A DNA stretch of 64,000 nucleotides from Arabidopsis thaliana. Taxonomy: Eukaryota > Streptophyta > Magnoliopsida > Brassicales > Brassicaceae. The stretch spans positions 25,901,971-25,965,970 of the forward strand of contig NC_003070.9 of assembly GCF_000001735.4 (NCBI RefSeq). The letters run 5' to 3'. The position numbers and the translations under genes are program-made. Shown here one piece after another: positions 33,529-45,458 of the stretch. Numbering within the stretch: position 1 is the stretch's first letter; each line of letters starts with the position of its first letter. Below the pieces are notes generated by a model. That model was not told the DNA's origin and searched no databases. It worked only from the letters and a program-made list of their open reading frames with translations.

Positions 33529-36500
33529 TCAGTTGAAGAAGTAAGTCGACTCTAGGACCTTCCTCAGATCAAAGTCGCCTCGTTCTGGTAATGGCGGAAA
33601 ACTTATGTCTGGGAAGGACTTCTGGAAACTCTCCAACAACTATCAACACAAAGACAAACCCTCCATCATGAGTTTAGTTATAATAAAACAAAGAAAGAAA
33701 GTGTAATGTTGGTAATTGTATTCCCCTTGAAAGATGTAATAAGTAGATTCTTTTACGTTTTCTAAGATTGGCTTTTCGTAGAGCTCGACAAACTTTTCTC
33801 TGAGTATTGTGTTCATTACGTCAACATCACAGGCATGCGTCCAGAACGAATCATGCACCCCTACAAATTTTAAATGGGTATGAAGAGTAAGAATCTAGAA
33901 TGAAAAAATCAAGATCAGTTAGATGCATACGGAAAGGCTAAAGCTGACCTGCGAAACTCAAGCCGGCCCTGTTGCAGGCAACTGCTGTCATCATCATGTG
34001 AGACCCATCAAGAGAATGTATAAAATTTGGTGCAAAAGCAGTCATCTGCCTCCTCGCCATGACCTGAAGCAAGAATACAGAATGTGGTGCAGAAAGATGA
34101 GACTTTTCTGCTTAAAACTCATCAAATCTACCCAAATGCTACATTACAATAAGATGTAGGCTGAACCCTACTCTTTCTCCAAATAAGAATGTCTAGCCAT
34201 ATTTACCAATTAATGAAAAATATGGAGAAAAGTTATATGGTGAATGAAATTTGGTTGGGTTACCTTATCAGTCTCACGGCTTAGAGTTAACACCTGAAGG
34301 GTAGTCTTAACCTGCCAAAATTGATGCCTCTCAAATTCAGTGATATTCAAGAGAGTCGCTATCCATTTCTTTCAGCTGATCATTTGTGTTCCGTCATTTA
34401 TAAAAGAAGTTAAGAGCATTACCAAATGTCTTCCAGGCTTTCGATAAGGCTGTACAACTGGAAGTCCAAGAGGAGTCGTCCAACAAACTGCATTGTTTTC
34501 TGAAGCTATTATCTGTCCACCACAGAAAACAAATCTCAATGTCGTAACCATTTGTCAAGTGAAAATTCCTTCCTAACTTATGATTTCTTAAGCAGAGCAT
34601 CATGGATATAAGCACTGACCTTTGCACAATCACCAAACCAACTCTTGATAGCTCTTGCAGCTTCAAACATCTCTTCCAATGCTTTCAAAGTGATCTAGAA
34701 ACAGAACCAATAAAGGAGTGAATCTTCGATGCCAAATCCAATAATTAATTGCAGATTAAAAATTTGTAACCATAGAAAGCATATCGTTGCCTAATCAAGC
34801 AAGTAAATTATCATTTCCTTACTTTTGCTGCATAACACGATGCATGAAAAGTCAGTGAATCGTCCTCAAAGGTACCACGTTCTTTTAACCTCTTCTTTAT
34901 TTGGTCACGTGCGCCAGAATAAGTAACACCATACACTGATGTCATGACAGTCTGTTTGACCAGCTTTCTGTCAACCTAAAGAATTTCAATAGTAGAGTCT
35001 TGTTGTCAGATAGGATGATCACAAACAAGTATTAAATTGACACATAGTAGCAGTATATCTGATCCTTATATTGAAGGGATAAGAATAGGCTGTCAGGTAA
35101 CATGTTTGGCAGAAAGTGGCCAATATAACAAGCAAGAGGTGTGAAAACCTGGTCGAGCATGAGTTTGGCATATGTGGCATTTGGAAATGTTTCGGGATCT
35201 TCCTCTGCATCTTGCTGCATGATCTTGAGAACCCTGATTTAATTAAACCAAGTTAAAATCCTGTCTGATTAGAGTGTTACTATAGCCAGAGAGATAAGGG
35301 AATATAAAAAATAGATAAAGTACCTAGCCGCAATTTCTGTATAAACATCTGCCGGCTTTTCACCTGTAACAAGGTTGACAGCATCTGCTCCCAACTATAA
35401 ACAGAACCAATTTGAAAGAAATGAATCAGAGAACCTTGAGGAGAAATACATTTGCCTATGCTCGAAAGGATGCATACAAAAAAAGAAATTATAGGTACTG
35501 TAAAACTAATGGCATACCTTATCCCTCCCAAGAGCAGCATAGTGTTGTAAACCATTACATGAACCATCCTTGCAATAGAAATTAATACAGGAAAGTAAGA
35601 TTATCTACTTAAAGAGCATAGATGATGATGATAAATTCGGAGCAACAAAGGCACCTATATAACTTTCATTTTGCAAGAATGTCACAAAAGTTGCTCATGT
35701 ACAAGTATGGATAAAATCTAGCGAGTACCTGGTGGATGGGGATATGGGATATTGCAGCTTCAGGAAAGGGGCTTCTCAAGGCTTCTGAAAGATTAATGCA
35801 AGCAGCCAAACATTGAAAGGGATCCTCTGCGTTAAGCCACCATCTTTTTCCTTCAAGAGGTCTATCAGAAGAATCAAATATATCTTCCAAGTGACTCTCA
35901 GTAAACGCAATCCTATCCTCATAAGCCAGCTTATCGACTCCACCAGCATATAAGTTTGCTATATGTATCTTCAGCCAACGCAACCCTGATTTCCCAAGAG
36001 GCTTTCCCTCACAAAACTCAAGGATGCCTCGGCAGAGATCAGACCCGAGATGGTTAAGATATGGATGTATGGGATATGCTCGCCCACGAAAATCAACGTT
36101 GTGAGGGTAGTAGAAACCTTCCTCATCCTTCATTTTACGTGCCACCTGATCAATCAATTGAAAGCACAACGATGGTTTTATACATCACAGCAGCAAAAAA
36201 GAGTGCAAAAAGAAGTCTTCTCTTACCTCGAGTTTGAGCTCTATATCACACCTTTGTGAATGTCTCTCATTATTTTGCTTAATTGCTTTTTTGGATTCCC
36301 ATCTCCAATTTTTAAATTTTTCTTGGTCTTCCCTTTCCGGCTCTTCTGGAATGGGTACCTTTTGTAGTTTATAAAGAGGTGAGAAAAAATCAAAATTTCT
36401 AAAAGAGAAGTAGGAATCAAAATTACTTCCTTCTTCTGAAGAAGATGGCTAGCGGATGGGTGAATAAGAACTACAAGTAGATCCGCAAAGAAGAGAGGGA

Positions 36501-38785
36501 GAGATCTTACATCTTCACGGTCAACCAGACCACCAATGCGACCTCCATTAGCCCAGATTCTGTCCACCAAACTTAACACCTTTTTGTTTATCTTCCATTT
36601 AGTGTTTCCTAGAGTATCTAAAGCCTGATTAAACAAAAGGAATCACATGAACTTATCTGTTAATAACAATATTCATAATTTCGCAACTCCTATCTGCTTT
36701 TAAGCATCCAAGAAATGACTAAGCTCAAGCAATATTAACTCGCAATACAGGTCAAGGGACTCAGACCTCATATACTGGCTCCAGTTGCTCCTTTGGAGTT
36801 CGTTTCATAACAGTGCGTTGTTGTTTAGCTCCATGTGTTCTCATGACGTACGAAGGCAAGAAAAAATGAGCCCCTTGATCATACCTGTAAAATACTGTCA
36901 AGTTACATAGCAATTCTAGAAACATACTTGAGCAAACTGTAGATATCACCTGTATGACGGCTACACAAGAAAGAATATCTATATAGCCAGAGTAAGGAAG
37001 GAACAATATAAGTCCTAATTATTGGTGAAAAGATCTCATACCCTGTCCAGTTCTGGGGAGGTATTAGCATTGGCAAGTAGGGAATGACCATATGTCTAGC
37101 CTGTTTAAAACAAAGGAAAATTGTGAGAAAGGAGTAGGGAGATCTATAGTGGTAAAAGATTGTTATGACCCAAACATTACAAAGGTACAGGATAAAAGAT
37201 CAGTAAAAACATAGTCCACGATTCTGCTTACTGATTTGTCAAGGCCCTTTAGGACCAAAGGATCGCATTCGATGCAACCATATCTCCTGCTCGTTTTTCT
37301 GAAGAAGAATACAATAGAATGTAAATAAACAGCAGATACAAGGAGAGGGAGAGACAGAGACAGATACATGTGAATGAGCATAAACAGAAATTCAAGACTC
37401 TTACGTATTTTCTAATGTGACAGTTCTGAAATTTTGCTTAAAAGCAGGTCGGATGTCAGGTGGACCATCATCAAACTGTTCAGCTGGAGGTTGTATATAT
37501 GCATTTTCCATCAGCAGCTGAATCAAACGTGCGCCGACCTAGAAGCACAAGAGTCAATATTATTAAATCACAGAGACGAGAAAAAAAAAGAGAAGGAAAA
37601 TAAGAACTATTATAAAGCTCTGTGCATTGACAAGGGTGGAAGTATAAACAAACCTTCACTTGAGCCTCTTGACCCCATGGCTTGAATGAGTCATGTTTCC
37701 TCACTAATGCTTTTACTTGCCTCAACTTATTTTTTTCCATCAGTACAGTAACTTGTTTCCTCGCCTTTTCCGTTTCTTTGGCCACAATTTCTTCTGAAAC
37801 ATTCTCAGCTTCTGTATTGATCGTCTTGTCAGTTGCATTTTTTTTATTCTTTTTCTGCAAAAAACTGTTGATCCTGACCTGATCCAGTAACAAAATACAC
37901 AAACCATCAAACCAATATACACTTCATACCCCATGGGGACAAGGCAATATGTATCAATGACACATTCCTAGATTCACACATCATGAAATAGCATCAAAAG
38001 CAACAAGAGAAATTAAAACCCACCTCCTGCTCAACAGCTTCCCCGATCTGAGTAGCAGCATTCACTAGCTTAACAATGCCAACGCCTTCCGCATTAGTCA
38101 TCAACAATCCCATCATCTTATGCATAGTGATAACAGCCATCTTATCAGCCGGTAACTGCTCCATAAAAGGCGCATACGGAATCTTCCCTTTCTTGATTTT
38201 AAAAGTATCAAGATCATCTTGAATAGCATTACGCACAGGCTCAAACCAGCCTAGAAACAAAGACTTCATATAAGGTAAATTCGGTGCAAGCTTCTGCTCA
38301 CACATATCAGCTAGAATCTCTCTACACTCTCTCGCTGCTCTTTCCCATTCTTCAGTCTCCATTTTCACCTGTCTCTGCTTCAGCATATAGAACTTCTGTG
38401 CTCCCATTCCCGCAATGACTCTCTTTGGCGGTATAGCTGCAAGCCTAGCTTTTTTACGGATTCTCTCAGTTTCTTTCTCCATTTCCGTTATCAATTCATT
38501 AACTTCATCAGACCCAGAAGACTCATCTTCAGGATCAGTCGAATCAATAGCTTGCGCAGCTGTAGCATACCCTTCAAACACATAACATTGACCATGACGA
38601 AACGAGCTTAATCCACCCATTTCGTTGACTGGATTTATAGATAAACCATTTCTAACGCCACTGAGATTAACAGAAGACAGAATCCCACGGACTCTATTCA
38701 CTGGATAATGAGTACCGGAGGAGCTAGAATCAGATAAAAACTTAACCTTTCTCAATGAAGCTCTTCCCAGAATGTTCCTCCACAT
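33529..38785 (-). CDS. RPOTM: RPOTm, phage-type mitochondrial RNA polymerase
   Basis: Single-subunit T7-like polymerase transcribing mitochondrial genes; also called MGP3 (AT1G68990). Nineteen coding exons: 38785-38024, 37878-37654, 37538-37405, 37298-37232, 37100-37042, 36884-36767, 36624-36511, 36358-36227, 36145-35729, 35568-35518, 35394-35324, 35233-35149, 34975-34823, 34694-34620, 34512-34423, 34311-34264, 34063-33949, 33860-33757, 33639-33529. They sum to 976 aa. The presequence ([16 protein letters not shown]) fits mitochondrial import. Polymerase motifs in order: VDFRGRAYP (DxxGR), DGSCNGLQH (first catalytic Asp), [14 protein letters not shown] (Lys and Tyr of motif B), [11 protein letters not shown], and HDSFW (second catalytic Asp). 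The end is YFFN, close to the FAFN-type foot of the family. All catalytic residues are present. Confidence 0.96.
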
Positions 38786-39193
38786 TTTTTGAATCGTTTT
38801 TGTGATCGCCACGAAATGGTAATAGTGGCTGCTTCAGATAGTTTACTGCCTCCACGAGCACAATCTCGGGCTATGTAGCTACTTGATTTTGTAGAGTTAT
38901 TAATACAAACATAGAAATCAAAGAGTTCAGATTCGAAGAACAGATTAAAAACAAGACTTGGGTGAAGAGAAGAGAGATCTGGAGAAAAGAGAAGGCGCCG
39001 TGAAGTACAAACACAGCCGCCGAAATAAACCCTTCATAAAACCTTTGGTTTCTGCTTCACATTTCATGGATCTTGTCAAACCCGACCCGCTTATCAGATC
39101 CGTTACGCTCTTATTTGGGCTCAAAGCCCATATTCTGGCACGAGTTATACATTACCATGATAAATATATACCTAATTAACATTACAACAACAA

Positions 39194-39265
39194 ATCAGAG
39201 TGGCGCAGCGGAAGCGTGGTGGGCCCATAACCCACAGGTCCCAGGATCGAAACCTGGCTCTGATA
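39194..39265 (+). tRNA. Initiator tRNA-Met (CAT)
   Basis: A 72-nt cloverleaf starting ATCAGAGTGGCGCAGCGGAA and ending GCTCTGATA. It has the A1-T72 end pair, three G-C pairs in the anticodon stem (GGG/CCC) around CAT, and GATCGAAAC in the T loop region, all hallmarks of eukaryotic initiator tRNA. A long T run 10 nt downstream terminates Pol III and CAACAA lies directly upstream. It sits between the divergent RPOTm and BIM2 genes. Confidence 0.96.
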
Positions 39266-39466
39266 GTATTGTTACTCTTTTTTTTTTTTTTGTAACTTTT
39301 GGGCTTAGCCCATGTCTGATAAATTCGAATAAGGTATAGTATTGTTTTGGAAACATAGGCATATGTTACTTCTTTTTTTCCTTTGTAAAGTTTGGGTTTG
39401 GCCCAAGTCTGATAATTCCATTCGGCCCTTTATAGTATTGTTTTGGAAACATAGCCATATGTCACC
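39264..39466. repeat. Two-copy diverged tandem repeat next to tRNA-Met
   Basis: Copies (about 39264-39367 and 39358-39466) share TAGTATTGTTTTGGAAACAT, a T-rich run, GGGC/GGCCCA and GTCTGATAA. No coding potential. GGCCCA motifs resemble site II-type promoter elements but may be fortuitous. Confidence 0.65.
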
Positions 39467-39518
39467 GTTCGATTAGAAACAAACATAGTACGTGAAAATT
39501 AACAGATCAGAAAGAGAC

Positions 39519-39587
39519 CACGTGCATCACGTGACCACCTTAAATCTGATAGGTTAGAATCTCGTCTTATCACGTGAATCCCACGTG
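39519..39587 (+). promoter_or_regulatory. Cluster of four G-boxes upstream of BIM2
   Basis: CACGTG occurs at 39519-39524, 39528-39533, 39571-39576 and 39582-39587, about 250-315 nt before the BIM2 ATG. Further ACGT cores (TACGTG, CACGTA) lie nearby. G-boxes bind bHLH and bZIP factors; the last two sites have ABRE-like context (CCACGTGTC). BIM2 itself carries the His-Glu-Arg basic region expected to bind this site. Confidence 0.75.
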
Positions 39588-39833
39588 TCATCACAAGCTA
39601 CGGTTCATTTAGAGGCCTAACCGGGTAATCACATCAAGTCGTACACGTCTCCAAATCACGAAACTGACGGACAAAAGCTCAAGTAAACTCACGTAGTCTC
39701 TCCCACAGCTAACTAGAACTCAGCCGAGTCACGAGGCACCCAAAAAACAAAAAACAAATAAGCAACAAAAAAGAGCTCGTCGACGGCAAAAGTTGAAAAT
39801 AAAACAATAAACAGTCGAAATTCTCCGGCGAAG

Positions 39834-41629
39834 ATGAGAACCGGAAAAGGAAATCAAGAGGAAGAAGATTACGGAGAAGAAGACTTTAACTCTAAACGTG
39901 AAGGTCCTTCTTCCAACACTACTGTTCATAGCAACAGAGGTAAATTGTTCGATTTGGGAGACTTTTGAATTTTTCTTAGTTGTTGTTTCGTCAATTTGTG
40001 TTTTGGTTGGAGCTATTGTTGATATGTATCGAGATGGATTTGAATAGTTTGGGATTAGATTTTTCTAAGTTTTGTCTCTGTGTGATTCGGTGTTTGATTT
40101 TGAAAGCAGATTCAAAGGAAAATGATAAAGCTAGTGCGATACGTTCTAAACATTCGGTCACTGAGCAACGTAGAAGAAGCAAAATCAATGAAAGGTATGT
40201 TGATATAAAGTGAGGATTTCAAACTTTTTGGATTGTTGTTTTTGTGAGAACTTGAGATTAGGAGTAAACGCGACATTCTTTGTTTTGATATCTGAATCAA
40301 AATTCAATTACTTTGCTAACAAAATCATAAGAATACTTAGGACTTGTGTTTGGGAATTTTGCTCTGCTTCAGTTTTGTGGTGTTTGATATAGGACTTAGT
40401 TACATTATAATTATTGTTCTTGTTCTGAGTGCTGAATTCATAAATCTCTTCTCAGATTTCAGATATTGAGAGAACTAATTCCCAACAGTGAACAAAAACG
40501 TGACACTGCTTCATTCCTTTTAGAGGTATGTCATGGTATTTGATGATGCTTTGTGCGAATATCCTGTCTTTTAGATGTTGTTAGCTTAATACCGCTATTC
40601 CATTCTAGGTGATAGATTATGTTCAGTATTTACAAGAGAAGGTGCAAAAGTATGAAGGATCGTATCCAGGTTGGAGTCAGGAACCAACAAAGTTGACGCC
40701 ATGGGTAAAGTTTTGAGCTTCTTCTTATGTCGGTTTCTCAATGAGTTTCTGTGATTGTAGATTCTGAGTATGTTTTTGCACCCGCAAGGCTTTCTTTGTG
40801 TGACTTTTAGCTGAAGGTTATGTTTTCTTGATTGGAACAGAGGAATAATCATTGGCGAGTTCAAAGTTTGGGGAACCACCCAGTAGCTATAAATAATGGA
40901 TCTGGTCCAGGGATACCTTTTCCTGGAAAGTTTGAAGACAACACTGTGACTTCGACACCTGCAATTATTGCAGAACCGCAAATCCCGATTGAATCTGACA
41001 AAGCAAGAGCTATAACCGGCATATCGATTGAAAGTCAACCTGAGTTAGACGACAAAGGATTACCACCACTACAACCAATTCTTCCAATGGTACAAGGCGA
41101 ACAAGCTAATGAATGTCCTGCAACTAGTGATGGGCTAGGCCAAAGTAATGACCTGGTTATTGAAGGTGGAACCATTAGCATCTCTAGTGCCTACTCGCAT
41201 GAGTGAGTCTGATCTTCTAAGTCTTCCTCGTTTCTGTTACTGTGCTGCCATTGATGTGTTCGCTTCTACCCTTTTTTTTTAACTGCATTGTGTACTAATC
41301 TTGTGAGACATTAATTCTGAAATGGCCAGGTTATTGAGCTCATTAACACAAGCACTCCAGAATGCAGGCATTGATCTGTCGCAAGCAAAGCTTTCTGTGC
41401 AGATCGATCTTGGGAAGCGAGCCAATCAAGGTCTAACTCATGAAGAGCCATCAAGTAAGGTAAATAGTTGGTTCGAAATGCTTCATACTTAGTTTTGTAA
41501 CAATAGCCATATATCATGATGTTGATACATTTTTCTATACAGAATCCATTATCATATGATACGCAAGGAAGGGATTCAAGCGTTGAGGAAGAATCTGAAC
41601 ATTCTCACAAGCGGATGAAAACACTGTGA
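39834..41629 (+). CDS. BIM2: BIM2, BES1-interacting Myc-like bHLH protein
   Basis: Nuclear bHLH factor of the BIM group that dimerises with BES1 in brassinosteroid signalling. Exons are 39834-39939, 40110-40194, 40456-40525, 40609-40704, 40841-41202, 41330-41459 and 41543-41629, 311 aa. The bHLH lies at about residues 48-100: the basic region [16 protein letters not shown] has His-Glu-Arg, then [15 protein letters not shown] and the second helix [12 protein letters not shown]. The C-terminal part has the BIM-type motif [20 protein letters not shown] and ends with RMKTL. The first intron follows a short acidic N-terminus. I recall AT1G69010. Confidence 0.95.
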
Positions 41630-41978
41630 CATTTCTCTCTCAGGCTCCACGGCGCTGGAATATATAAATGTATTGACAGATTCCTTGTATCGTGTACATT
41701 GTTCGGCTTCTAGGGGTTCCTATAGTACTCGTTAAGATAAACTTTGGTTAGTAGATTCTGCGTTTTTTTGTGGTTCTGAGTTTGTATCATCTTCTGCATC
41801 ATTCATGTAACCTATCAAATATGATCTCTTGTGGTTTCAAGTTATTGCATCATTTTTTTCCGATTTGATCTTCCTTTTTTGTTGAGAGAGCGAGATCAAA
41901 GGCTAGCAATCTCTTAACCTTAAAGTGAAAGACTATTATAAAATCATTTGATGCTAAACCAAAGATGATGTGATGCTT
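41630..41978. other. Convergent 3' flanks of BIM2 and the peptidase gene
   Basis: 3' UTR sequence of both genes; no ORF or repeat. Confidence 0.6.
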
Positions 41979-44900
41979 TTATCTATTGTTGTGATGACCC
42001 ATAACTTTGAGAAGAAAAGCATAATCAAAGGCAGTCTCTTCGCATTGAGCATAGCGACCACCTTCACCAAAATGCCCTCCGTTCATATTTGTTTTCAGAA
42101 TCACAGCTCGGGAGCAGTCGTGGCACGTACTATCCCTTATCTTAGCCACCCATTTTGCACCTTCCCATACTCCAACCCTGACCCAATAACACACGCAAAC
42201 TATGATCCAAAGATTCTTACTTAAAACAAAAAAGAGATATGGGTTTAAGGGTTCTTTTGTGAAGCTAGCTTGCCTTGAGTCATGAAACGAAGTAGTGACA
42301 AGCATGGACGGATAGCAAACATCTTTTCGTATCTTATCATATGGAGAATAGCTAAGGATCGATCCGAAGTCAGTTTGGTTGTCTGGGTTCCCGAATTCTT
42401 CATGGTCCAGGAGTGTGAGAGGTAAATTTGGATCCGATAATGTGTTTAATACATCTACAAAAGGAACCTGCCCAAATGGTACACACCTTAATGATTTGAG
42501 CTTTTGATTATTCTGGACACAACTTAATGCATTTGCTATGCCATAATATTCTTACCTTCAAAATCACAGCTTGAAATAGACTCGGGTGCATATTCATAGC
42601 TGCAGCTGGAAGAATAGCTCCTGCACTGTACCCAACAGCAGCAAGATGATGTCTATGCACATAGCCTTTTTCGACTAGATATTTAGCACTGTATATGAAA
42701 TCTTGGATTGAATTTTGTTTCAACGATCTAGTTCCGGATTTGTGCCATGAAAACTCCCCACTGCCTCCTCCCCTGAGGCCAAAATAAAACTCTTATAGAA
42801 GCACATTCAAATCAACCACTATTATACCAAGTGATGTCAACTTGAAGCAAATGATAATTGAATGCTTTGGTTATGTTTAGTGACTGACCTCACATCAGCA
42901 AAAGCAATCACCCAACCACGATCAAGCATACTCAATCGATTTGTGCACCAGCTTTTGTCCAAAACTTCTCCATAAGCGCCATAACCTATCAACATTCCCG
43001 GTGACTCACTCTTCTTCCATGCTTCTCGTGAATACAGAATTGTAAGAGGGACTTCAACTCCGTCATGTGAAGAAACTTCTTGTCTTTCACAAACATATGT
43101 ATCAGATAAGTCCTCCCATTTAGGCATTCGAGAATCTAACTGACCATCTTCTCCCTCGCTGGTTCTATCATTAAGTTGACCGTTATTCTCTGTAGAGCGA
43201 TCTGCTGTGTACCATGGCTTACTACTATCAGAATTATCTACAACCCCTCCCTCCTGCTGCACAATTGAGAACAATCTTCTTGACACGTCATAGTCAACGA
43301 TAGTGTCAGGAATCTGCAATTCCAACAATAACAGTAAGATATTCAGAGAAAGTATCAGAGTAGAAAGAAAAATTCAAATGCAAATAAACTATGTTATGGT
43401 TCAAAGCTAAAACAAATAGAGAAACCCGTTTCTTTATTTACCACAGGAGACGAAAGCACCACTCGGTATATAGAGCTCTGGAAGTCGTGGTTTGAACCAG
43501 GGGCAACACTGCATGAATCAACTGGAAGTGGAAAATACCAGGGAACAAGATCATCCATATGCTGCACAAATGAAACATACTTTAGTGAAAATGTATGAAC
43601 GCAAAGCGACAGAGAAAAAACATACAACTGCAATACTAATCAGAAATACCTTCGTATTTGCTTTTATGGGCATATCAATGGAACAGAGCATAGGTAAGCC
43701 TTTCTTATTAAGATAAAGCACTAAGTAGTCATTGAACATGTCCATATCTTGTATAACCACATCATCATCTGGACGGAAAACAGTCTGCCAGTCAGATGCT
43801 TCAATTTCCTCTACTAAGCATCTAGTCAAATAGTAGCCTTCACCAGACCACTCACTAATTGCATTTGAGGGAGAATTTGTAAGAATGTAAAAGAACCCAT
43901 TGTGATGTTCAAGAAAACACTGCACGCCAGGAACTCGTTCGCGAGTTCTTTGCAAACCAGCCATTGGCTTATCAGCATTTACAATATAAACCTGAAAACA
44001 AGATAACTCAGCTTGAGCCTAAAGTATATCGATGATAGACACTAAGAAAACAAAAACAAAAATGCAGTTGAAAGAGGTAAATTCCTCGGATGAAGTCCTT
44101 GAGTTTGAATTGATAGTAACAAACTTGCCATCTTTTGTGGTCGTTATGTCTACACAGAAACTGGAATCTCTTTCGGTAAACACTACGGCATCATCTCTCC
44201 CATCTGATTCAACATTTGTGACAACAACCCTGCAAAAACTAGTCGCAGTTGAACAAACACTCTCCAAGTTTAATAAAATTAAAAAGCTATCTATCTACTA
44301 GTATGAGTCACTGTATTTGCCTGTGAGGTCTTTGGTTTTCATCTGTAACAGTGTAAAACAAGGTGATTCCATCTAAAGCCCATGCCAAGCTAACAACTCC
44401 ATCAACTTCCAACCTCGGAACTAACCGATCAGTTCTTAAATCCTTAATCTGGAGAATGAAACGCTCACCTCCTTCGGGATCAACCGTGTACGCCAGATAG
44501 TTATGATCAGGTGAAACCCGACAAACTCCAACATGAACATAACCTGAAGTAGTACACATAACACTTGCTTAGAGACTGACGATGACTCTAAAACTAACAA
44601 TGAAACATTATACTAAAGGAATGAACTTTTACCAAACTGCTCTGCAATTTGATTCCAGTCAAGCACAACTTCTTCTTCTTCTCCACGAAAAAGACCAGAG
44701 AGCCAATTTGTTTTACCCTTCTCCAATCTCCTACATAGAAGAGGATACTCTTTTCCTTTGGGTATGTATTGTCTATATAACCTGCTCAATAGACAACTTA
44801 AACCAAATCAATCAAAAAGCTCACTCCTTTATACTCGTATCAGAGAAAGTTACAAGATTAGAGAGATGAACCATTGTCCCCAACGCTCAGGAGGAGTGAA

Positions 44901-45227
44901 AATCTCTTCTGGAATACGAGTTTTCATCTCGGAGAATAAATCACGCCTCAGGGTTTCTGTGTCAGCCATGAAAGCTTGAGAGTATGAGTTCTCACGCTTG
45001 AGGAAGTCGACGAAATCGGTGTCGTCCGTATTCTTCATCCAATGGAAAGGATCTTGTCTTGTGATCCCATGAGATGAGATTGCGAATGGGATCTTCTTTG
45101 GAACCGGAGGAGCTTCCGTTGGAACAGAGAGTGATGATGTTCGTCCAACAAAACATTTCGTCGAGAAAGACAAAACTGATGATATTGTCGCCGGCTTGTA
45201 ACGCCGGAGAAGATATGTTACTGCCAT
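41979..45227 (-). CDS. Prolyl-oligopeptidase-family (S9A, oligopeptidase B-like) serine peptidase
   Basis: Exons by frame: 45227-44872, 44781-44633, 44543-44321, 44229-44085, 43991-43650, 43561-43442, 43313-42889, 42772-42556, 42467-42274, 42177-41979, giving 789 aa. The N-terminus (MAVTYLLRRYKPATISSVLS) looks like an organellar transit peptide. The propeller region starts at RQDPFHWMKN. The catalytic domain shows GYGAYGE, ADVRGGGGSGEFSWHK, the nucleophile Ser in GYSAGA, the Asp region LLDHEEFGNP, HDSRVGVWEGAKW and the His in NGGHFG. It would cleave short peptides after basic or prolyl residues. Two introns need GC donors (44320, 42273) and one appears to start with GA (44084). Alternative donors there would change the length. 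I recall AT1G69020. Confidence 0.88.
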
Positions 45228-45458
45228 TAGCAAACTTTAACCTCTCCAGCGACTAATATTTATGTCAAAGTTTCGCTTTTTAGGATAATTTTGTAATCAA
45301 AGTCTGTTTTTTTATAATTTGCGAATTCGAATGAATAAAATGTGTCTTCATCTTTTGCATCAAAAGCTATACACTGAATCACTGATGATGAAACAGATCA
45401 TATACCATCCTCATTTACTTCCCAACAATTGGGTATGTAACAAAACTTAATAATATTT

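Noticed and set aside
38958-39179. 73-codon ORF divergent from RPOTm
   Set aside because: Lies in the RPOTm leader/promoter and overlaps the tRNA-Met upstream region; no family match.
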